The translations under genes were made by a program, and so were the position numbers. Positions 1 through 6,877 of a stretch of DNA of 64,000 bases are shown here, in pieces. The notes under the pieces were generated by a model that was given only the letters and a program-made list of their open reading frames with translations, was not told the origin of the DNA and made no database searches. The stretch's first letter is position 1. Each line of letters begins with the position of its first letter. Source of the DNA: Phycisphaera sp. (GTDB lineage Bacteria > Planctomycetota > Phycisphaerae > Phycisphaerales > Phycisphaeraceae); NCBI GenBank assembly GCA_016125215.1, contig WGMF01000012.1, forward strand, positions 62,001-126,000. Reading direction: 5' to 3'.

Positions 1-2
1 AC

Positions 3-677
3 ATCCTCGTCGTCGGCCCCCACCCGGATGACCAGGAACTGGGCATGGGCGGCACGGTCATCAAGCTCGCGCGCCAGGGTCACAACATCCTGTTACTCGA
101 CATGACCAACGGCGAACCCACACCGCACGGCTCACCCGAGCTGCGCGAGAAGGAATGGACAAAAGCCGCCCAAATCCTCGGTGTCCGCAGGCGATTGCTC
201 GGCCTGACCAACCGCGAGGTCCAGCACACGCTCGATGCGCGTCACGCCGTGGCGGGGGTGATCCGCGAGCACCAAGCCTCGATCGTCTTCCTGCCCTTCC
301 CCGAAGACGCCCACCCCGACCACCGCGCGACGACGCGCATCGTCGAAGACGCCCGCTTCGACGCCAAGCTGACCAGGATCAACCTCCCCGGCGAGCCGAT
401 CTACCCCAAGTGGCTTATTTACTACTACTGCACCCACCTGCGTCACGTGGCGGCCCCGAGCTTCTGTGTCGACATCAGCGCTCAGATGGATGACAAAGAA
501 CGGGCGATCCTGGCCTACGAAACGCAGTTTGTGATCCCGGACAAGAACCGCCGTGTCGTCGAGTGGCTCCGCCAGATGAACGGGTACATGGGATCGCGCA
601 TCGGCACACAATACGCTGAGCCGTTCTATCTCAAGGAGCCGATGGGTTTGGCGTCGCTGGATTCACTGGTGATGTGA
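3..677 (+). CDS. PIG-L (LmbE-like) family deacetylase, 5' end outside window
   Basis: Zinc-dependent N-acetyl-sugar deacetylase family. The open frame runs in from the window edge, so the true start is missing. The first visible residues contain the metal-binding motif PHPDD, and a second metal-site motif DAHPDH lies near the middle (about nt 310). The stretch DMTNGEPTPHGSPE resembles the BshB1-like subgroup that deacetylates GlcNAc-malate in bacillithiol synthesis, but no other bacillithiol gene is in the window, so the substrate is open. The stop is 23 bases before the next gene on the same strand, so the two may be co-transcribed. Family call is confident; substrate is inference. Confidence 0.85.
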   Translation: MLVVGPHPDDQELGMGGTVIKLARQGHNILLLDMTNGEPTPHGSPELREKEWTKAAQILGVRRRLLGLTNREVQHTLDARHAVAGVIREHQASIVFLPFPEDAHPDHRATTRIVEDARFDAKLTRINLPGEPIYPKWLIYYYCTHLRHVAAPSFCVDISAQMDDKERAILAYETQFVIPDKNRRVVEWLRQMNGYMGSRIGTQYAEPFYLKEPMGLASLDSLVM

Positions 678-700
678 CTTCACTGACACTTGATTAGACT

Positions 701-1594
701 ATGGCCAAAGGCCAAAACATCCTTGTCCTCGGCGGCACGCGATTCTTCGGCAGGATGCTCGTGGAACGGCTCCTTGGCGTGGGGCACAGGGTCACGGTGG
801 CAACACGCGGGAACAACACGGTCCCCCACCACGGGAACATGACGCACATCACCCTCGACCGCGCCGACGCCACATCGATGCAGCGGGCCACCGCGGGCAG
901 ACACTATGAAGTGGTCTACGACCAGCTTGCGTTTTGCGCCGACGACGTGCGAGACGCGATCGAGGTGTTCAACGGCCGCGTGGGGCACTACGTGCTCACG
1001 TCGAGCAGCGCGGTCTACGCTGACTCCCCCGGTTTGGGACTGGATGAAAACACGTTCGATCCCCGGAAGCACCCCGTGGTACGGGGTCGGTACCCCAAAG
1101 ACGTGGACTACGCCGGGGGAAAACGCGGTGCGGAGGCGGCGCTCTTCCAGCGGGCCCCCTTCCCCGTCGCGGCGGTGCGTTTCCCGATGGTCGTGGGCGT
1201 GGGCGACCCGACCGGGCGGTTACAACATTTGATTAGACGCCTGCAGGCCGGCCTGCCTTTTACGCTCCCCCCGGTGATGGGCAAACTCAACTTCATCTCC
1301 AGCCAAGACGCGGGTGATTTCCTGGCGCATGTCGGTGGGCACCGCCTGGTCGGCCCCTTCAACGCGGCGTCACCCGATGCGTACGCGGGCAAGCAAGTCA
1401 TCGACATGGCCGCGGCGGCGCTGGGCGTCCAACCCCGATACGCCCCCACGGACGACCCCGACGCAAGGACGGGCTACGCCCGGGACTTCGACATGGTGCT
1501 CGACACGGATCGCGCTAAAGCGACCGGTTATGTGTTCAAGCCGATGTCGGACTGGTTGAGTGATTGCGTGCTTGACGTGGCACAAGCGTTGTGA
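701..1594 (+). CDS. NAD-dependent epimerase/dehydratase (extended SDR family)
   Basis: Predicted 297-residue cytosolic SDR oxidoreductase acting on a nucleotide sugar or related substrate. The N-terminal Rossmann motif GGTRFFG lies at about residues 11-17. A YxxxK catalytic pair is visible as Tyr137 and Lys141 (YAGGK), preceded by the SSS-type serine stretch TSSSAVY. No clear Shine-Dalgarno precedes the ATG; the sequence GATTAGACT sits directly against it. It follows the PIG-L deacetylase closely and converges with the hydrolase on the other strand, with only 10 bases between stops. Substrate cannot be read from the sequence. Confidence 0.85.
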   Translation: MAKGQNILVLGGTRFFGRMLVERLLGVGHRVTVATRGNNTVPHHGNMTHITLDRADATSMQRATAGRHYEVVYDQLAFCADDVRDAIEVFNGRVGHYVLTSSSAVYADSPGLGLDENTFDPRKHPVVRGRYPKDVDYAGGKRGAEAALFQRAPFPVAAVRFPMVVGVGDPTGRLQHLIRRLQAGLPFTLPPVMGKLNFISSQDAGDFLAHVGGHRLVGPFNAASPDAYAGKQVIDMAAAALGVQPRYAPTDDPDARTGYARDFDMVLDTDRAKATGYVFKPMSDWLSDCVLDVAQAL

Positions 1595-1604
1595 GGCCTA
1601 TCTC

Positions 1605-2819
1605 TCAGACATACCGACGGGCCGCGGCGTCGTGCAGCCATTCGTTTGCGACCCACAGGGCGTCGCGTTCGTTGATCCACCCGTCACGCACGTGCCCGTG
1701 CAGGAAATCCGCCAGCAGCCATTTGACCAGCAGGGTCTTGGCAAAGCACCACTCGATGCACCGGCCGTCGCTGGCAAGCAGGACGCTCTTGCACGCGGGC
1801 ACCGCCTCCAAACGGGCCTGCATCGCCTGGCGGTACGTGCTGCTGCGGAAGTTGTACCACCACAGCCCGCCGCAGTAGACATTCGGATAGATGCGCGCCG
1901 CCTGGGCAATGTCCATGTTCATCTGCGGGGCGCCGGCCACGAGTTCAAAGCCGCACGGGTACCGCTCAAAGAGGGCGTAGAGGTTCACAATCCTCCGGGG
2001 GTCGTTGACCGCCATGAGGTTCGCGGTGCCCGGCAGGCGGTTGATGCCCAGGAAGAGCTGCGCGAAGAGTCTGTGCTCGCTCAGTGCGTGTAACAGGGTG
2101 TGAGTAAGAAACGCGTGGACGCCGATCGTGGAATTGCCGGATGAGCGCAAAGGCCCATCCTGTGCGACCGCATTGACAATTGCTTCCTGGTCCTGTCCAT
2201 CGAAGGCATCGGACTGGATGCGCATCCCACGGTGGCCTCGCGATGCGATGTCAGCCACGTCACTCATCGCCGCGGCCCGGGCCTGTTCGCTGACTTCTCT
2301 CTGGTCTTTGGCGTCAAGGATTTGTTGTGCCCAGTGTTTGTAACCGGGCCACAACGGCAAAGCGACCCCGACCCCGGGCAGCCCGGGGAAGTCCGCGCCC
2401 TTCTCGCTGTTGACGGTGATGCGCTTGATGTTCAAACGATCCATCACGCCGCGCGGCCAATGGGCGTCGGTGGCGTTGGCGCGGACGGCTTCATCCGCGA
2501 CGCGGATGCTGCCCGCATCGTGAAGTTCGACCCCGTAGAGCCGACGGAACGTTTCCCGGACGATCAAGGCCCACACGGTGTTGCGGACCTTGTGGAATGC
2601 GTCGATGAAGCGATCGATGCGTTCACCCTCGGGTAGCGCCATCGGGTCCTTCGGGTAGCCCACGGACCAGAGTTCCTGCTGAAACCAGAAGTAGTGCAGG
2701 ATGTCCCAGACGTTCTGGGCGGCGATGGGCACGCCGGGGTTGTTCATGTGGGTGTGCGTGTCGAAGACGGGGATTTCGAGGACGGCTTGCCGCCAATCTT
2801 CGCGTGAGTTCATGGTCAT
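1605..2819 (-). CDS. Amidohydrolase-superfamily protein related to glucuronate isomerase
   Basis: About 404 residues from the start MTMNSRED; a longer frame to 2924 would overrun the terminator of the upstream gene. An HxH metal motif lies at His22 and His24 (FDTHTHMN), as expected for TIM-barrel metal-dependent hydrolases and the related uronate isomerase (UxaC) fold. Other conserved-looking blocks are WDILHYFWFQQEL and the tryptophan-rich GLWWYNF near the C-terminus. No signal peptide, so cytosolic. Next to a lyase-like locus, a role in uronate handling is a reasonable inference. It is separated from the PEP-CTERM gene upstream by a hairpin terminator. Confidence 0.65.
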   Translation of the reverse strand: MTMNSREDWRQAVLEIPVFDTHTHMNNPGVPIAAQNVWDILHYFWFQQELWSVGYPKDPMALPEGERIDRFIDAFHKVRNTVWALIVRETFRRLYGVELHDAGSIRVADEAVRANATDAHWPRGVMDRLNIKRITVNSEKGADFPGLPGVGVALPLWPGYKHWAQQILDAKDQREVSEQARAAAMSDVADIASRGHRGMRIQSDAFDGQDQEAIVNAVAQDGPLRSSGNSTIGVHAFLTHTLLHALSEHRLFAQLFLGINRLPGTANLMAVNDPRRIVNLYALFERYPCGFELVAGAPQMNMDIAQAARIYPNVYCGGLWWYNFRSSTYRQAMQARLEAVPACKSVLLASDGRCIEWCFAKTLLVKWLLADFLHGHVRDGWINERDALWVANEWLHDAAARRYV

Positions 2820-2856
2820 GGGTTTGAGTGAGCCAGTTGGTGTTTTGAATGATCGT

Positions 2857-2894
2857 GAATAAAACGGCCACCTTCCCTGTGGGTCCGGTGGCCG
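2857..2894 (-). terminator. Intrinsic terminator of the PEP-CTERM gene
   Basis: Read on the minus strand, an 8-bp perfect stem CGGCCACC / GGTGGCCG with a 14-base loop is followed by TTTTATT. It lies about 25 bases after the PEP-CTERM stop and before the hydrolase start, so it should isolate the two genes. Confidence 0.75.
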
Positions 2895-2920
2895 ATGTTG
2901 AAGTTCGATGTGATGCGGGC

Positions 2921-3634
2921 TCAAGCGCCGCGGCGTTTTCGACCGAACACCAACAGGCTGCCGATCCCGATCAGCGCAAGCGACGCGGGCTCGGGGACCG
3001 TGCCGATCGCGACGTTGTCGATGCCGACAATATCGTCCTCTTTATGGTTATTCGATTTGAAGCCAATAATGATCAGGTCGTATCCGGTTCCAAAGTTGAT
3101 ATTTGAGACGGTCTGCTGCTGCCAACCGGTCGTATCCGTATAGCTGGCAGTCGCGAGGAGCAGAGCGAGTCCATCATCCGCATTCATAGTCTGAGCGCCG
3201 GTTAAGGACAGATCGAAGCTGGAACTCGAGTTGACGATACCCCACACACTGACTTCGACGGGGTTCGCGGGAGCGTTGTTGTCTTTCAGGTTCAAATCAA
3301 ATGTTAAGTCCAACAGACCTGTTGTGGCTTTATCATCAGTAACAATCTGATAGAGCACTCGGGTATAACTGGTTGAGTTCCCGAAAGTGCCGTCGGCGTA
3401 TCCGCCGGGGTTCCCCCCCGTAGCGGGCCTTTTCCACTTTCTGGTTCCCTGGTTATTGGGATCGTTGTAGAACACCCACTTGTCAAAGTTTGCGGAGTCT
3501 GCCTGGGTCAGAGTGGATCCCACGTCGGTAAGGTCGTTGTCAAATCCCGGGTCGGCAATCATGACTCCCGCGTGGGCGCTTGTCACAGTGATTAACAACG
3601 CAATCACGGCAGTGAGGATGGTGAGCTTATTCAT
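2921..3634 (-). CDS. PEP-CTERM sorting-domain exported protein
   Basis: About 237 residues. The start at 3634 (MNKLTIL) is favoured because AGGAGA lies 7 bases upstream; an in-frame ATG two codons earlier is too close to it. An N-terminal signal peptide ends near THSAHAG-like TSAHAG. The C-terminus has the full PEP-CTERM signal: VPEPAS, a hydrophobic helix (LALIGIGSLLVFG), then RKRRGA. Such proteins are exported, processed by exosortase and placed on the surface or in matrix. The middle looks like a beta-rich secreted domain without a recognised family. It is divergent from the LacI-type regulator at 4037 and is probably controlled with that locus. Confidence 0.85.
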   Translation of the reverse strand: MNKLTILTAVIALLITVTSAHAGVMIADPGFDNDLTDVGSTLTQADSANFDKWVFYNDPNNQGTRKWKRPATGGNPGGYADGTFGNSTSYTRVLYQIVTDDKATTGLLDLTFDLNLKDNNAPANPVEVSVWGIVNSSSSFDLSLTGAQTMNADDGLALLLATASYTDTTGWQQQTVSNINFGTGYDLIIIGFKSNNHKEDDIVGIDNVAIGTVPEPASLALIGIGSLLVFGRKRRGA

Positions 3635-3967
3635 GTCCATTTCTCCTGTGACTTGGGTGTTCGGCTTGAAGTGCTTTGAGAAGACAACGTGAAATGAGAC
3701 TGTGTTAAGAGATAGCGGCAAGATTCTGTGACGAGTGGCACGAATAAGCTGAATGCTTTTACTAAACGTGGCGTACTTGAACCCAATATATCAGATGTGC
3801 CCCGCGTGTCAAGGGTAATTTACAAATATTTCTTTCATTTTAAACCGACCCGTGGTGGCGGGCTGGAAAGCGTCTTAGGCCCATTATCTCTGTTTTAATA
3901 CCCCATATTTACATCTTCGGGTTAAGGCACGTACCTGAGGGAGATGGCTGAGCCGGGAAGTATGGCT

Positions 3968-3987
3968 GGATATTTTTGGATATTAAT
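3968..3987. promoter_or_regulatory. Direct repeat GGATATT x2 in the divergent control region
   Basis: Two copies of GGATATT start 10 bases apart (3968 and 3978), one helical turn, in the AT-rich divergent region between the PEP-CTERM gene and the LacI-type regulator. It lies just upstream of the proposed regulator promoter. A regulator-binding role is a guess from position only. Confidence 0.3.
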
Positions 3988-4000
3988 TGTAAAATAATCC

Positions 4001-4030
4001 TTGTCAAAACCGACCCGATCGATTAGACTC
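4001..4030 (+). promoter_or_regulatory. Candidate promoter of the LacI-type regulator
   Basis: TTGTCA (4001-4006) and TAGACT (4025-4030) are 18 bases apart. A transcript starting about 7 bases after the -10 element would begin at or next to the ATG at 4037, so the mRNA could be leaderless. This fits the absence of a ribosome-binding site. The -10 match is only four of six. Confidence 0.4.
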
Positions 4031-4036
4031 TCAGGC

Positions 4037-5122
4037 ATGTCCATGATCGAAGTCGCCAAGCTCGCGGGGGTTTCGCACGCCACCGTCTCTCGCGTGATTA
4101 ATCGCCGACCCGATGTCTCGTCGGTGAGTGTGCGTCGTGTGGAAGAAGCCATGCGGCAACTAAGCTACGTCCCGCCGGCCAAGAGGCGCGGGCCCAAGCC
4201 CAGCGCTTCGGGCGTTCGCACCGGCAACGTCGGCCTGCTCTTTTTTGGCGAAACGCCGACGCTCGCCGCGTCGCCCGTCATGGCGCTCGTACTCCACGCG
4301 ATTCAGGATGAGCTTGCCTCACGGGGGTTCAATCTCACACTCAGTCAGGTCACCTCGGCCGGCGGCCTGCCCCCGAACATCCTGCACGGACAGGTGGATG
4401 GGCTGCTCATGCACGGCCTGCCGCCGTCACGCACCGTTCAACGGCAACTCGACCGTTACTCCGCGTGTGTCTGGCTGCTCAGTCAACGGCGGCAGCGGGG
4501 TTACTGGGGCGACCGGGTCTCCCCGGATAATCATCAGATCGGCGCGCTGGCAGCCGGCCACCTGATCGAGCGCGGACACAGGCGCATCGCCGTCATCCAC
4601 TGCGACCCGTCCCACCTCGGGTTCACCGCGCGTGTCCAGGGGTTCGAAGCCGCCGCACGCGAGGCCGGCGTCGCTTCCGTCACGATCGTCGACGCCGAGG
4701 CTCAAACCTACATCCAGGCCGCGTCGGGCAGCATCGCGCCTTACGATGCGCTGATCGATCAACTTGTGGCCACTCGGGGGGCGGGCGCTGTGCCCACCGG
4801 ACTTTTTGTGCCCCGCGACGCGCTGACCATCCGCATGTACCGCGCGCTGCGGTTGCGCGGCCTCCAGCCCGGCCGGGATATCGAGATCGTCTCCTGCGAC
4901 AACATCCCGGCCCTCGACGCGCTGGACCCCAGGCCCGCGACCATCGACGTTCGGCCACAGGAAATCGGTCGGCGTGCGGTGGAGCAGCTCGTCTGGCGTA
5001 TCGACCACCGCGATGCACCGATGAACGTCACCACAATGATCGAGCCGATGCTTGTGCCCGGGGATGCGTGCGAGATCACTGCCTCGGACGATTCGATTCA
5101 TATCCAAGACGGATCACGGTGA
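4037..5122 (+). CDS. LacI-family transcriptional regulator
   Basis: About 361 residues. The N-terminal helix-turn-helix is typical (IEVAKLAGVSHATVSRVINRRPDVS, residues about 4-28), with a hinge helix, followed by a periplasmic-binding-protein-like ligand domain ending near residue 345. The start is set at the ATG before SMIEVAK; a TTG 12 codons upstream is part of the proposed promoter. LacI proteins bind an operator and release it when they bind a sugar or its derivative. Placed between a PEP-CTERM gene (divergent) and a pseudopilin-DUF1961-lyase series (same strand), it probably controls both directions. Confidence 0.92.
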   Translation: MSMIEVAKLAGVSHATVSRVINRRPDVSSVSVRRVEEAMRQLSYVPPAKRRGPKPSASGVRTGNVGLLFFGETPTLAASPVMALVLHAIQDELASRGFNLTLSQVTSAGGLPPNILHGQVDGLLMHGLPPSRTVQRQLDRYSACVWLLSQRRQRGYWGDRVSPDNHQIGALAAGHLIERGHRRIAVIHCDPSHLGFTARVQGFEAAAREAGVASVTIVDAEAQTYIQAASGSIAPYDALIDQLVATRGAGAVPTGLFVPRDALTIRMYRALRLRGLQPGRDIEIVSCDNIPALDALDPRPATIDVRPQEIGRRAVEQLVWRIDHRDAPMNVTTMIEPMLVPGDACEITASDDSIHIQDGSR

Positions 5123-5174
5123 TCACTCTCTTGCCACGCTCCCCGGAGCGGGGTCACTCAACAGAGAACAGGCC

Positions 5175-5954
5175 ATGCCACAAAGAGGTCGTCATCATCG
5201 AAGGGCAAGCGCATCTAAGGGGTTTACGCTCATCGAACTGTTGGTGGTTATCACGATTATCGCGCTGCTGGTGGCGGTCCTGCTGCCGGCGCTGGGGACA
5301 GCAAGGAAACTGGCGAGGGAGACCGTCTGCCTGGCCAGCATGAGGCAGATCATGGTTGGGATGCAGATGTATATCGCGGATTACCAGGTCTTCCCCGACG
5401 CAAGGGACGCAACCTACGGCGTGCCGGGGACGACCGACGAGCGCAAGGCGGCAAGGTGGTACCTGTTCTTCAATGGCTATACCGGTGGACCGGCCTGCCC
5501 GGGGCCGACGTACAACGTGTGGAAGACCCTGGCCGACTTCAGCCCGGTCGCCTCGCCTGTGTGGAACGGCTGTCCCGAGGTGCAACAAGCCTCGACCGTT
5601 GAGAGATATCACTACGGGATGTTCGAGAGAGGCCTGGATAAAGACGGCGATGGTTTTGCGGACGCTTACCCCCTGTTTGGCCTGAGGCCCTCGAATGTGG
5701 ACCGGCCATCGCAGGCCGGCGTCATCGGCGAATCCAACGCAGCCGTCGTCAATGGCGAGATACAGGGCGACACGCTGTTCTACATGAAAGACTTTGGATT
5801 GGGGATACGCACCGGCACAGCGGGCTATGAACAGGCCCAACGACACACCCGTACGGGTTTCAACGTTGGATATATGGACGGCCACGTGGCCTTCTATTCC
5901 TACCCCCAGTTGACGTGGTATCGGGTGATCGTCAACGAACTCGTGGGCTATTAA
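5175..5954 (+). CDS. Prepilin-like protein with type IV N-methylation signal
   Basis: About 259 residues from MPQRGRHHRR; a longer frame would overlap the regulator. The class III signal peptide is clear: basic leader, then KGFTLIELLVV with the conserved Glu at +5 and a hydrophobic helix, cut by a prepilin peptidase. Near the C-terminus, RHTRTGFNVGYMDGHV matches the H-x9-DG type motif common in planctomycete and lentisphaeral pseudopilins (DUF1559-like group). It would sit in the inner membrane or in a pseudopilus. It is 52 bases downstream of the LacI-type regulator and upstream of a glycan-enzyme pair. Its role in glycan use is inference. Confidence 0.85.
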   Translation: MPQRGRHHRRASASKGFTLIELLVVITIIALLVAVLLPALGTARKLARETVCLASMRQIMVGMQMYIADYQVFPDARDATYGVPGTTDERKAARWYLFFNGYTGGPACPGPTYNVWKTLADFSPVASPVWNGCPEVQQASTVERYHYGMFERGLDKDGDGFADAYPLFGLRPSNVDRPSQAGVIGESNAAVVNGEIQGDTLFYMKDFGLGIRTGTAGYEQAQRHTRTGFNVGYMDGHVAFYSYPQLTWYRVIVNELVGY

Positions 5955-6011
5955 GACGAGGCCCTCAAACACCTCGCAACAACCCTGGACCTCACGGGCA
6001 GATTGCCCCGG

Positions 6012-6839
6012 ATGAATACGGCAACCATGGGCAAAACACTATCGGTATTAGCGGCGTGTGTCCTGGCGGCTTTGATCGCGTCCTGTGCGCACGAAAGGCC
6101 GACCATGCACAATCAAACCACGACGAAAACCTCGGAGACGGTTCTCTTTCAAGACCCCATGACCGGCGACTGGCAGGAGAACTGGTTCCTCGACGGCAAA
6201 AAGGCCACGCTCGAACACCGTGAGGGCGGGCTCTACTTCGCAGCCGGCACGGTCACCAAAGCGCAAGACAGGCAGGAATACCACGCCCACCACGCTGTGC
6301 TCTGGACCAAAATGGAGTTCGAGGGCGACATCCGTGTCAGCTTCGAGTGCAAGCCCGTCGATGCAAGCGACTACGGAAACGTCCTGATCTACATCCAGGC
6401 GCAGGGCATCGGCGTCCCGCCCTACGTGCATGACATCTATGCGTGGCGCGAGCTGCGCGAAGTGCCCGCGATGGAAAAATACTTCAACGACATGAGCCTG
6501 CTCAGCGTCAGCCTGCGTCAGCCGATCCGCTGCAAGCGGTACCCCTGGAACGATATCGAGAAGAACATCAAGTTCGAGCCGTTGATCGAACCCATGTACG
6601 ACTGGCACGGCATGGTCCGTGACAAGTGGTTCCGGTTCGTGATCGACAAGCACCTGCGCTCGCTCACCTTCAGGTCCTACGACCTGCAGACCGGCGAACT
6701 GCTCACGGAATGCACGTGGGACACCTCGAAAAATCCCGAACAACAGATGCCACGCCTGATTGAAAAAGGTCGCATCGGTCTGCGTCACATGTCGACCAAG
6801 CAGTGCATCTACCGGAACTTCGTCGTCACTCGGCTCTGA
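6012..6839 (+). CDS. DUF1961-family exported lipoprotein
   Basis: About 275 residues. A lipoprotein signal peptide ends in the lipobox LIASC, so the mature protein should be anchored in a membrane. The rest reads as a laminin-G/concanavalin-like beta-sandwich of the DUF1961 type (YHAHHAVLWTKMEFEGDIRVSFECKP is the recognisable block, given here in part: AHHAVLWTKMEF). DUF1961 proteins are found with polysaccharide-degradation genes; the biochemical activity is not established to my knowledge. The start may be 6012 or 6027, the second giving a more compact signal peptide. It lies between the pseudopilin and the beta-helix protein on the same strand. Confidence 0.75.
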   Translation: MNTATMGKTLSVLAACVLAALIASCAHERPTMHNQTTTKTSETVLFQDPMTGDWQENWFLDGKKATLEHREGGLYFAAGTVTKAQDRQEYHAHHAVLWTKMEFEGDIRVSFECKPVDASDYGNVLIYIQAQGIGVPPYVHDIYAWRELREVPAMEKYFNDMSLLSVSLRQPIRCKRYPWNDIEKNIKFEPLIEPMYDWHGMVRDKWFRFVIDKHLRSLTFRSYDLQTGELLTECTWDTSKNPEQQMPRLIEKGRIGLRHMSTKQCIYRNFVVTRL

Positions 6840-6877
6840 ATGGGGCTTGGCATCAAACGCGCGGAAGGAAGTCAGAC

